Assembly (NCBI RefSeq): GCF_004353185.1
Contig: NZ_SMUS01000019.1
Location: 1 to 64,000, forward strand
Source of the DNA: Clostridium cuniculi
GTDB lineage: Bacteria; Bacillota; Clostridia; Clostridiales; Clostridiaceae
Length of the DNA: 64,000 bases
Reading direction: 5' to 3'
In this document: positions 8,981 to 16,622 of the stretch, piece by piece
How positions within the stretch are numbered: the stretch's first letter is position 1
Layout: the number at the start of each line of letters is the position of its first letter
Translations under genes and position numbers: made by a program
Notes under the pieces: generated by a model
Told to the model about the DNA's origin: nothing
Seen by the model: the letters and a program-made list of their open reading frames with translations, nothing else
Database searches by the model: none

Positions 8981-10579
8981 CTAACTTCTCTTAAATATAG
9001 TCTTTCCTTCCTTTATAGTTTCAACAACTTTTATATCTTTGATTTCACTTGGCTTAACCTTTAATATATTTTTATCCAAAATAACCAAGTCTGCTAACTT
9101 ACCTTCTTTTAATGTTCCTTTTATATTTTCTTCAAAGTATTGATATGCAGCATTTTTTGTAACAGCTTTTAATGCTTCCATTGGACTTATTCTTTCATCT
9201 TTACCTAACAAAATACCATCTTTAGTTTTTCTATTAACCGCACACCATATTGTCTCTAACATATTTGGTTTAATAACTGGAGAATCTTGATGGAAAGTAA
9301 ATATTATCCCTTTGTCTAGTGCATCTTTTGCTAAACTTATTCTACTAGCTCTTTCAAAACCATAGTTTTGAATATGTATATCTCCCCAATAATATACATG
9401 GGCTACAAAGAATGATGGAATCATATTAAGATTTTTAACTCTATTTAATTGATCTCTATCTAATAATTGGGCATGTATAATAACTGGTCTTATATCATTT
9501 TCTATTTCATATTTTTTCTTTATTTTTTCGTATTGATTTATATACTGCTCACATGCAGCATCACCATTACAATGAACTAAAATCTGCATATTATCTTTTA
9601 ATGCTAATTCTAAATTAGCCTGTAATTGTTCATCCCTTTGTGTTCCATATGCATAATAATCTTTTTCTTCACCTAAATATGGTGTACGCATCCATGCTGT
9701 ACGACCTTGTGGTGAACCATCTAAAAATGTTTTATATCCTCCAATTTTTATATGATTTTTATATTCCTTTAAGCAACAATTAAACTTTTCTTTTAATTCT
9801 TTTGCATTAGTAATATCTATAAATCCAATTAAATCAATATTTAATATATCTGTTTGAATTAAATATTGAAATACGGGTGCTAATTCCTCTGCAACAAATC
9901 CATCTTGAACTGTTGTTACTCCATAACTAGCATATCCTTGTTGTGCTTTAATTAAGCTTTCCATAAATTCTTTATTAGAAACCATAGGTAATTTTTTTAT
10001 ATAATATATATATGCACTTTCTTCTAAATATCCTGTAAGCTTTCCATCTTTTTTAGCTATTATTCCCCCTTCAAAATTTGGTGTTTCAATTGTTATTCCT
10101 AACTTCTCTAAACCTAATGAATTAAATACTCCCATATGTCCTGATTTATGCTTACATACAAGCGGATTATTAGGTGCCGCTTCATTTAACAACTCTAAAT
10201 TTGGGTGTTCCTTTTCAACTAAAAAATTATGATCATATCCATCGGCTTGAATCCACTCTCCAGGAGATATGTTATTCTTTTTAATAAAACTTTGTATATA
10301 TTCTTTAATTTGTTCAAAATTTGTAGCTTCAGATAAATCTACTTGTGTTAAGGTAATTGCATAACCTGAAAAATGACTATGTGTATCTATGAAAGATGGC
10401 ATTAAAGTTTTTCCTTTCAAATCTACAACTTCTACTTTATCACTAGCAAAAGCCTCACACTCCTCCTTGGTTCCTACTTTTTGTATTTTTCTACCCTTAA
10501 CCAACAATGCATCTACGTATAATTCATTATCTTCAAGAGTCAATATATCTCCATTAATATATAACTTTTCATAACTCAT
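8981..10579 (-). CDS. YtcJ-type metal-dependent amidohydrolase
   Basis: A 532-residue cytoplasmic hydrolase of the amidohydrolase superfamily (Amidohydro_3, YtcJ/N-substituted formamide deformylase-like). The metal-binding motif DTHSHFSG is at about residues 65-72, further His ligands appear in LVHCNGDA and IIHAQLLDRDQ, and the catalytic Asp is in FHQDSPV. The C terminus (GTLKEGKLADLVILD) is the usual small beta domain. Homologues act on amides, carbamates or small cyclic substrates; the substrate here cannot be told. It has no operon partner, and the ATG at 10579 follows an AGGAGAG ribosome binding site. Confidence 0.88.
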   Translation of the reverse strand: MSYEKLYINGDILTLEDNELYVDALLVKGRKIQKVGTKEECEAFASDKVEVVDLKGKTLMPSFIDTHSHFSGYAITLTQVDLSEATNFEQIKEYIQSFIKKNNISPGEWIQADGYDHNFLVEKEHPNLELLNEAAPNNPLVCKHKSGHMGVFNSLGLEKLGITIETPNFEGGIIAKKDGKLTGYLEESAYIYYIKKLPMVSNKEFMESLIKAQQGYASYGVTTVQDGFVAEELAPVFQYLIQTDILNIDLIGFIDITNAKELKEKFNCCLKEYKNHIKIGGYKTFLDGSPQGRTAWMRTPYLGEEKDYYAYGTQRDEQLQANLELALKDNMQILVHCNGDAACEQYINQYEKIKKKYEIENDIRPVIIHAQLLDRDQLNRVKNLNMIPSFFVAHVYYWGDIHIQNYGFERASRISLAKDALDKGIIFTFHQDSPVIKPNMLETIWCAVNRKTKDGILLGKDERISPMEALKAVTKNAAYQYFEENIKGTLKEGKLADLVILDKNILKVKPSEIKDIKVVETIKEGKTIFKRS

Positions 10580-10686
10580 AACTTATCTCTCCTATAATAA
10601 ATAAATTTATAATTTTAAATTATACACATATTTTTTAAAATTTATATCCTGTTAATACATTATTAATAATATGTGTAAAATAAAAA

Positions 10687-10728
10687 AGTAATAAGTACAC
10701 CAATTACTTCAAAGGTATACTTATTACT
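10687..10728 (-). terminator. Hairpin terminator after symporter remnant
   Basis: AGTAATAAGTA (10687-10697) pairs with TACTTATTACT (10718-10728). T runs flank it on both strands. It lies just downstream of the symporter remnant and probably was that gene's terminator. Confidence 0.7.
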
Positions 10729-10783
10729 CAAATTTTTTTTAACTGTTCATAAATAACTAATATTATTATTCAAAAGTAGTAGT

Positions 10784-10933
10784 TTAATCATTCATATACA
10801 TAACTGCCATAGAAGTAAGAACTAAAGTAATAGTATCACCTGCTAAATGTCTTGTTGTTCCTAAAGGTACAACGAAATCTAAAACTTTCTCATTAACTTC
10901 ATTAATTTTTTTACACATTGAAATTGTTGCTGC
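10784..10933 (-). pseudogene. Remnant of a DAACS (Na+:dicarboxylate-type) symporter
   Basis: A minus-strand frame reads AATISMCKKINEVNEKVLDF then VVPLGTTRHLAGDTITLVL before a stop at 10784. This matches the conserved part of sodium:dicarboxylate/amino-acid symporters, where an AATI/AATLP motif is followed by the PLGAT-x-N-x-xG substrate-site loop. A TAA at 10934-10936 breaks the frame upstream, and the remaining several hundred residues are gone. Only about 50 codons survive, so it is non-functional. The rest of the gene-free stretch, 10937-11141, shows nothing recognisable. Confidence 0.7.
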
Positions 10934-11141
10934 TTAATATTAAGTTTCTACGGCAGTCATGTTGCTAGAATCATATTTTTATTATTAATTTAAAAGGATT
11001 TTCTTTTTATTGTCTTTCTTCAAGAAACACTTGTCCTTTTATTAAATTCACTATAACTAAATTTTTTATTATTGTCAAATCAATTTAAAAAATCTTTAAT
11101 AACACTAATTTTCATTAGTATATATTTAATCAAATAATTTT

Positions 11142-11699
11142 TTAGAAGAAAATCATTTTTATTGCAAAGATAATTAATGTTATTCCCCCAAAAAAACTTG
11201 CATATTTTGATATAAATCCTATCTTTCTTATATATCTACATAAATAAAATGTAAATGTACATAATACTAAAGTTATAAGCCCAACAATAGAACAATCCCC
11301 TATCATCATTAAAGCATTACTTATGTAATTAAATCCTGTAAAGCCTACAACAAAAGCATCAATACTAACAGATACTCCAAGTATTAACACCATTTCTTTC
11401 TTCAATAATAAGGTTTCATCCTCTTCTGTATCTTCAACTCCTTCCTTTATCATTAATATACCTACTATAGCTATAGCAATACCTCCAACCATATTAGGAA
11501 TAGTAGTTATATATTTTTCAAATAAATGACCTCCTATTCCACCTAAAAAAAAGAATAAAAACTGAAATATTGCAAAAGACATAATAAAAGCTATTTTATT
11601 CCTACGTATAACTTTGGGATTTACCCCAATACTTACAGTTACTCCAACAGCATCCATAGCTAACGCAATACCAACTATAATTAAATCTTTTAAATTCAT
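11142..11699 (-). CDS. mntP: MntP-type manganese efflux protein
   Basis: A 185-residue membrane protein of six predicted helices arranged as two DUF204 repeats. The repeat motifs are visible: ALAMDAVGVTVSIG at about residues 12-25 and GVSVSIDAFVVGFTG at about 108-122, each with the metal-site Asp. MntP exports Mn2+ from the cytoplasm. The length matches the family. The loop between the repeats is acidic (EGVEDTEEDET). No Mn2+ riboswitch of the yybP-ykoY type was found in the 236 bases before it. It is divergent from the phosphofructokinase gene. Confidence 0.85.
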   Translation of the reverse strand: MNLKDLIIVGIALAMDAVGVTVSIGVNPKVIRRNKIAFIMSFAIFQFLFFFLGGIGGHLFEKYITTIPNMVGGIAIAIVGILMIKEGVEDTEEDETLLLKKEMVLILGVSVSIDAFVVGFTGFNYISNALMMIGDCSIVGLITLVLCTFTFYLCRYIRKIGFISKYASFFGGITLIIFAIKMIFF

Positions 11700-11935
11700 A
11701 CTTCCCCCTTTTTTACATTATTTGTATAATTTTATTATTAATTTTATCAACCTATGATTCATATTGTAAATTTTATTTTTTACATCTTTTATTTAATACT
11801 ATTTTGTTGTATAGTATATATTGTATTTGAAATTTAAAGAAATAGTATATCACATTAATGTCTATCTTCTAGGAATTAATGTATATTTAAAATTATAAAT
11901 CTTAATTAATTTGAACTTTAAAGGAGCGTATTTTA

Positions 11936-13153
11936 ATGGCAAATTGTATCATAGCACAATCTGGAGGTCCTACAGCAGTTATAAACTCAAGCGTTGTTGG
12001 ATTAGTTGAAGCAAATAACACTTTAGGGATTTTTGATAAAGTTTATGCAGGTTTAAATGGAATTGAAGGAATTTTAAACGGTAATATAATAGAACTTTCA
12101 TCATTTTCTCAAGATGACATAAACAGATTTAGATATACACCTTCATCAGGTTTAGGTTCTTGTAGATATAAAATGAAAAAACTTGAAGAATCAACTGAGG
12201 AATATGATAGACTACTTGAAATCTTAAAAGCTAATGATATTAAGGCTTTCTTTTATGTTGGTGGTAATGACTCTATGGATACTACTGCTAAACTAAGTGC
12301 TTATGCAAAAGAAACTGGAATAGATGTTAAGTTTATAGGTATACCTAAAACCATAGATAATGATTTAATGTACACTGATCATACACCTGGTTTTGGTAGT
12401 GCAGCTAAATTTATTGCAACAAGTGTACTTGAAACTTATCTTGATTCATCTGTATACATAAACAATGGAATATTCATTTTAGAAACTATGGGCCGTGATA
12501 CTGGATGGCTAGCTGCCTCTGCTGCATTAGCTAAATTAAACGGAAAACAAGTAGCAGATTTTATTTATTTACCTGAAGCTGCTTTTGATGTAGATAAATT
12601 TTTATGTGATGTAAAAAATAAATTTGAAGAACAAAATCAAGTGTACATAGTTGTTTCCGAAGGAATAAGAACTGCCGAAGGAAAATTTGTTGCAGAAGCT
12701 CATGCTCAAGCTCACGATAAATTTGGCCATGCGCAATTAGGCGGTGTTGGTGCTTACTTAAAGAATTTAATAATCTCTTCTGGTATAACTAATAGAGTTA
12801 AATCTTTAGAACTTGGAGTTCTTCAAAGATGTGCTATGCACTGTGCTTCTAATATAGATTTAGAAGAAGCTTATGAAGTTGGATATGAAGCTTTAAGACA
12901 AGCTAGCCTTGGTAAATCTGGCTATATGATTGGAATAAAAAGAGAAAATAATGCACCTTATAAATCTTCTTACTTCTTAATCGAAGCTGATAAGATTGCT
13001 AATAACGTTAAGTACTTCCCAACTGAATGGATAAATGAATCTGGAAATAATCTAAAAGAAGAAGCTTTAGAATACTTAGCTCCTTTAATTTCTGAAATTC
13101 CAGATATAATTTCAGCTTCACCAATGCCATCATTTAAAGTTTTCAATAAATAG
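11936..13153 (+). CDS. 6-phosphofructokinase, probably PPi-dependent
   Basis: A 405-residue cytoplasmic glycolytic enzyme that phosphorylates fructose 6-phosphate. The N terminus IIAQSGGPTAVINSS is the phosphoryl-donor loop. At residues 109-113 the motif is GGNDS, and at 137-143 it is PKTIDND. In this superfamily ATP-dependent enzymes have GGDGS and PGTIDND, while PPi-dependent enzymes carry a bulky residue in place of that Gly and Lys in PKTIDND, so a PPi donor is predicted. The substrate motif MGRDTGW is present. It is a single gene with AAAGGAG before the ATG. No clean terminator follows; the repeat-rich region begins 15 bases later. Confidence 0.9.
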   Translation: MANCIIAQSGGPTAVINSSVVGLVEANNTLGIFDKVYAGLNGIEGILNGNIIELSSFSQDDINRFRYTPSSGLGSCRYKMKKLEESTEEYDRLLEILKANDIKAFFYVGGNDSMDTTAKLSAYAKETGIDVKFIGIPKTIDNDLMYTDHTPGFGSAAKFIATSVLETYLDSSVYINNGIFILETMGRDTGWLAASAALAKLNGKQVADFIYLPEAAFDVDKFLCDVKNKFEEQNQVYIVVSEGIRTAEGKFVAEAHAQAHDKFGHAQLGGVGAYLKNLIISSGITNRVKSLELGVLQRCAMHCASNIDLEEAYEVGYEALRQASLGKSGYMIGIKRENNAPYKSSYFLIEADKIANNVKYFPTEWINESGNNLKEEALEYLAPLISEIPDIISASPMPSFKVFNK

Positions 13154-13168
13154 AATAATATCGCGCAC

Positions 13169-13394
13169 CACATGGAATCGAAAAAATGAAATATTTATTT
13201 TCCGGTAATCGTGAAATTTTCACCTAGAATTTATATAATTTATTCCGTAAAGTTGACTAAAGTTTTTAAACTCGCTATTCGCTCAAACAGTAAAAACTTC
13301 TTAACGCCAACTTTACTCCATAAATTGTTAAATTCTACGGCTTAATTTCAATTATACCTCCAAATTAATATTTCATTTTTTCTTTTTACATGTG
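13169..13394. repeat. 226-bp imperfect palindrome (long hairpin repeat)
   Basis: Two 87-base arms, 13169-13255 and 13308-13394, are imperfect inverted copies. The best blocks are GAAAAAATGAAATATT near the outer ends, TAGAATTTA/AAATTCTA in the middle and GTAAAGTTG/CAACTTTAC at the inner ends. The 52-base centre holds a second perfect stem, AAGTTTTTA (13260-13268) with TAAAAACTT (13291-13299), and the C/G-rich loop CTCGCTATTCGCTC. No reading frame runs through it. It looks like a MITE-like or REP-like dispersed element, or a large structured RNA. The remaining gene-free sequence at 13395-13560 shows nothing clear. Confidence 0.75.
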
Positions 13395-13564
13395 TTTTCT
13401 TATAGGACGCTACTTTATAGTTAATGATTTGTGCTATAAATTATTTCTTAATGTGGTACGCATAAAATTGTATCTTTTAGCTTAGAAGCAAGTGATAAAG
13501 AAAAATTAATGATATTATTGCAAGGAATATTGTAATTAAGTTTTAGAATTTAATTATTTTTGTA

Positions 13565-13653
13565 GGAAAAGGAGCGTTAAGAAGCTGAGGGAACAAAGTG
13601 ACTTTCGAAGCTTTAGACCTTTTTCCGGAGAAAATAATATAAATTCTTAACGC
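13565..13653. repeat. Second repeat related to the 13.2-kb palindrome
   Basis: GCGTTAAGAA (13574-13583) pairs with TTCTTAACGC (13644-13653). A competing stem pairs GGAAAAGG (13565-13572) with CCTTTTTCC (13618-13626). Read on the plus strand, it begins GCGTTAAGAAG and passes through CTTTAGAC to CCGGA. The minus strand of the first palindrome also begins GCGTTAAGAAG (from 13307) and passes through CTTTAGTC to CGGA, so the two look like diverged members of one family. Confidence 0.6.
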
Positions 13654-13723
13654 AAATTACACAATTCCTGGAGATAATATCATTAATTTTCGTCATCACG
13701 GCATTCAAGCTATAACCAACAAT

Positions 13724-15022
13724 TTAGTATTTAGCGTAGCGTCTACAAATATATTCAATTGTATCTAAAAAAATATTTGCTTCTTTTTTACTGTTATATG
13801 CGCCTAAGCTTACTCTAACTAATCCTGGGATTCCAACCTCACTCATATATCTTTGCAAATCACTATCTGCTATTCCAAGAATTCTTCTTGTATATGGATG
13901 TGCACAAAATCCCCCTTCTCTAACCCCTATTCCTCTTATATTCGCAAGTGCTTCCCCCACCTCTTCATAAGTCATTCCATCAATATTAAATACTAAAATT
14001 CCTAATCTATCATTTATATTTTCATTATCTCCATATAAAATTACCTTTTCAAATTGCTTTAACTCTTTAATTAAATATGAAAGTAATTCTTTCTCATTAC
14101 TTTCAATAGTTTTGAATCCTATTTTATCCATCTCTCTAAGAGCTTCAGCTATTGATACAGCTCCAAAAAGATTAGGTGTTCCTGCTTCATTTCTCTCTGG
14201 TGTATCTAACCATAATTGGCGATCATCAAGTACAATTTGAACAGTTCCTCCTCCTTTTGAAGATGGTTCTTTTTCATTAAATATTTCTCTTAAGCCAATA
14301 ATAACTCCACTTCCAAAAGGTGCATATACTTTATGACCAGAGAACACCAAAAAATCTATATTTTCATTAATATCTTCTTGTATCATAGATATTTTTTTAT
14401 GTGGAATTAATTGAGCGCCATCAACAATTATTTTAGCTCCATATTTATGGGCAGCTCTTGCTATTCTTCTTATATCATTTACGTAACCAGTAACATTTGA
14501 TGCTCCTGTTACAGTAACATATTTAACTCTTTCTTGGTACTTATCTAATAACATCTCTATCTCTTCTACTATAACTCTTCCATCTTTATCTACCTCAACA
14601 TGTTTTAAATTACACTTATTTCTCCAAGGTAAATCATTTGAATGATGTTCCATTCTAGTAGTAATAACTATATCATTCTTATCTTCAATTAAAATATTAG
14701 ATAACTTATTTAATCCATCAGTAGTATTTCCAACAAAAATTGCTGTATATATTTCTTCTGGTGCATTAAAATATTCTAATATATATTTTCTAGAATTTTC
14801 ATATAAATCACTACAGTATTGAGATTTTTTACCGTCTCCCCTTGCAATTGATCCATAATACTCACTAGTTTCTAATATCATTTTCATAACTCTTTTAAAA
14901 GGCGGAGTGGTAGCTGCATTATCAAAATTTATAGGAATCAATCTTCCTTTTCCCTCTACATTAACCTTTTTATCCAACCCTATAAATAGTTTTCTTAAAT
15001 TATCTATATTTTCTTTATGCAT
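13724..15022 (-). CDS. Class-V aminotransferase-fold enzyme (cysteine desulfurase-like)
   Basis: A 432-residue PLP enzyme of the SufS/CsdA group. Visible features are the N-terminal FDNAATTPPF, the PLP stacking region TRMEHHSND, VDGAQ with the cofactor Asp, the Schiff-base Lys in FSGHKVYAPFGSG, and a Cys in the loop GVREGGFCAHPY where desulfurases carry the catalytic residue. It probably removes sulfur from cysteine or selenium from selenocysteine. No iron-sulfur assembly gene (sufB, iscU) is nearby, so its acceptor is unknown. I chose the ATG at 15022, which follows TGGAGGGG, over a GTG at 15037 that overlaps that site. Confidence 0.85.
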   Translation of the reverse strand: MHKENIDNLRKLFIGLDKKVNVEGKGRLIPINFDNAATTPPFKRVMKMILETSEYYGSIARGDGKKSQYCSDLYENSRKYILEYFNAPEEIYTAIFVGNTTDGLNKLSNILIEDKNDIVITTRMEHHSNDLPWRNKCNLKHVEVDKDGRVIVEEIEMLLDKYQERVKYVTVTGASNVTGYVNDIRRIARAAHKYGAKIIVDGAQLIPHKKISMIQEDINENIDFLVFSGHKVYAPFGSGVIIGLREIFNEKEPSSKGGGTVQIVLDDRQLWLDTPERNEAGTPNLFGAVSIAEALREMDKIGFKTIESNEKELLSYLIKELKQFEKVILYGDNENINDRLGILVFNIDGMTYEEVGEALANIRGIGVREGGFCAHPYTRRILGIADSDLQRYMSEVGIPGLVRVSLGAYNSKKEANIFLDTIEYICRRYAKY

Positions 15023-15133
15023 AATAATCCCCTCCACTATAATATATTCCTTAACTTATCTATTGTGATTATTTAAGCATATTATATTATTCACTTGTAA
15101 TATACCTCTCATTATAGTCATATTCTATAAAGT

Positions 15134-15161
15134 AACATATGTGTTTAAAATACATATATTA
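15134..15161 (+). promoter_or_regulatory. Sigma-K-type sporulation promoter
   Basis: AAC (15134-15136), a 16-base spacer and CATATATTA (15153-15161) match the Bacillus/Clostridium sigma-K consensus AC-N16/17-CATANNNTA exactly. The ATG at 15190 would sit about 20 bases from the start of the RNA, with GGAGGG between them. Confidence 0.55.
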
Positions 15162-15189
15162 TTAATAAATTATTACTTGGAGGGTATTA

Positions 15190-15897
15190 ATGAGTTCAAA
15201 AAAAAGTAATATTGAAAAATATAATAATAATGATGATGATTTAAATTTTATTCCTTTAAATATTGACTCATCTTTAGCACCTAATAGTACAAAATTTCCA
15301 TTACAATTTAATATAGATGGAATTTCTGTGACTAAAACTTTAGGTACTATATCATTAGGTTTTCCAAATTTAAATATTAATCCAACACCAGTACCATTAA
15401 CTACAAATCCAATAACTGAATTAGCTCCACTTACACCTTATCCTAAGAATATACCAACTTTGGATTCAAACACATCTTTGAATAAAAATAGTAATAATAC
15501 AACTAATACTAATGATTACAATAATAACAATAATAACAACAACTATATGAATCCTAATAATTATAATAACACTAATATTGACTTAGAATATCCAACCGAA
15601 CAAGATGACAGCTTTCTTTATTCATATAACGAACCAAAAGTTAATGAAAGATATTTAGATGATTCTGTTAATATTCTTGATATTTTAAGAAGTTTTGATA
15701 TATCATTAGATTTTTCTTCCTCTGAACCTAGAAAAAATAATTGTACTAAGGATGAGGTTGATGAAGTATTTGCATTAATAGAAAAAGATAATCCAGGAAT
15801 ATTGGCTACTATGAAAGCCTATAGAATTCCTTATCCTATTGCTAAATTATTAATAAAGAAAATAATAAAAATCTCTCTTGATAACTGTAAAAGGTAG
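15190..15897 (+). CDS. Asparagine-rich protein, probable spore surface component
   Basis: A 235-residue protein of no recognised family. The first 90 residues are Pro/Thr-rich with short hydrophobic patches (GTISLGFPNLNINPTPVPL). Residues about 95-130 are nearly pure Asn/Thr/Tyr. The last 60 residues form a compact helical segment (DEVDEVFALIEKDNPGILA, AYRIPYPIAKLLIKKIIKIS). There is no signal peptide. Low-complexity Asn-rich proteins of this kind are common in coats and exosporia. The sigma-K-like promoter and the co-transcribed DUF4397 gene 9 bases downstream support expression in the mother cell, but localisation is inference. The AAT/AAC tract at about 15480-15570 could vary in length by slippage. 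Confidence 0.65.
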   Translation: MSSKKSNIEKYNNNDDDLNFIPLNIDSSLAPNSTKFPLQFNIDGISVTKTLGTISLGFPNLNINPTPVPLTTNPITELAPLTPYPKNIPTLDSNTSLNKNSNNTTNTNDYNNNNNNNNYMNPNNYNNTNIDLEYPTEQDDSFLYSYNEPKVNERYLDDSVNILDILRSFDISLDFSSSEPRKNNCTKDEVDEVFALIEKDNPGILATMKAYRIPYPIAKLLIKKIIKISLDNCKR

Positions 15898-15906
15898 GTG
15901 CCCTAT

Positions 15907-16524
15907 ATGGAACAATTTTCAAAATCACTCCCTCGGGTTAAGACCAGTGTGAGAATTCTTCATGCAGTACCTAAAGCTCCAAATGTAGATGTTTATCTAA
16001 ATGGTTATATTTTAACAAGTAACTTAGCCTTTGGAAAAATATCTAAATATACTGTGTTATCACCTGGTGAATATGAGTTTCAACTATTCAAAGCTGGAAC
16101 TTATGATAAACCACTATTAACTCAAACTGTTCAATTAATAGCCAATGCTAATTATACAGTTTCAATAGTTACATTAGCTAATAATTTATTTCTATTTAGA
16201 TTAAAAGATGATAATGTTCCTGTAACTAAATCTCAAGCATTTTTAAGATTTATTAATTTATCTTCAAATGCACCTTTGCTTAGCCTAGCCTTGCCTAATG
16301 TAGTTACCCTATTTAATGAAGCTGAATATTTAGAAACTACAGGATATTATCAATTATCAGCTGGAATATATAATTTTGAAGTACTTTTGGGATCTTCTCA
16401 GATTACTACAAAATATATTAAGAATATTACATTAGATGGTGGTGTATTCTATACTATTTATATTATAGGTCTATTTAACGATAAACCACCACTTGGATAT
16501 CTCTTTGTTGAGGATGCAATCTAA
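15907..16524 (+). CDS. DUF4397 protein
   Basis: A 205-residue protein containing two tandem DUF4397 beta-sandwich units. The first starts VRILHAVPKAPNVDVYLNG and includes SPGEYEFQLFKAG. The second starts AFLRFINLSSNAPLLSLALP and includes LSAGIYNFEVLLG. DUF4397 domains occur on bacterial surfaces and in clostridial spore proteins; the biochemical role is not known. I chose the ATG at 15907, preceded by AGGTG 6 bases upstream; a GTG at 15898 immediately after the previous stop would add three residues. It is the second gene of the operon with the Asn-rich protein and ends at the terminator at 16523-16557. Confidence 0.8.
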   Translation: MEQFSKSLPRVKTSVRILHAVPKAPNVDVYLNGYILTSNLAFGKISKYTVLSPGEYEFQLFKAGTYDKPLLTQTVQLIANANYTVSIVTLANNLFLFRLKDDNVPVTKSQAFLRFINLSSNAPLLSLALPNVVTLFNEAEYLETTGYYQLSAGIYNFEVLLGSSQITTKYIKNITLDGGVFYTIYIIGLFNDKPPLGYLFVEDAI

Positions 16525-16557
16525 AAAAAGGAGTTGTTGAAAAACATCTCCTTTTTT
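16523..16557 (+). terminator. Intrinsic terminator of the DUF4397 operon
   Basis: AAAAAAGGAG (16524-16533) pairs with CTCCTTTTTT (16548-16557), overlapping the stop codon of the DUF4397 gene. Confidence 0.88.
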
Positions 16558-16560
16558 AAT

Positions 16561-16589
16561 TTGATATAGATTTACTATAATAGTATAAT
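16561..16589 (+). promoter_or_regulatory. Sigma-A promoter of the ABC-F gene
   Basis: TTGATA (16561-16566), a 17-base spacer and TATAAT (16584-16589) form a near-consensus vegetative promoter about 35 bases before the start codon. Confidence 0.75.
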
Positions 16590-16622
16590 TATAAGGAAAA
16601 CTTCGTCTAAATGGAGGAAATT

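Noticed and set aside
11700-11935. yybP-ykoY manganese riboswitch before mntP
   Set aside because: The leader is short and A/T-rich, and the conserved GGGGAGUA-type core was not found.
13460-13545. Possible gene end reading EASDKEKLMILLQGIL in the repeat region
   Set aside because: Only about 20 codons, no start, no family recognised; could be chance or a scrap.
15190-16524. Surface adhesin locus
   Set aside because: No signal peptide or LPXTG-type anchor is present in either protein, and the promoter fits sporulation better.
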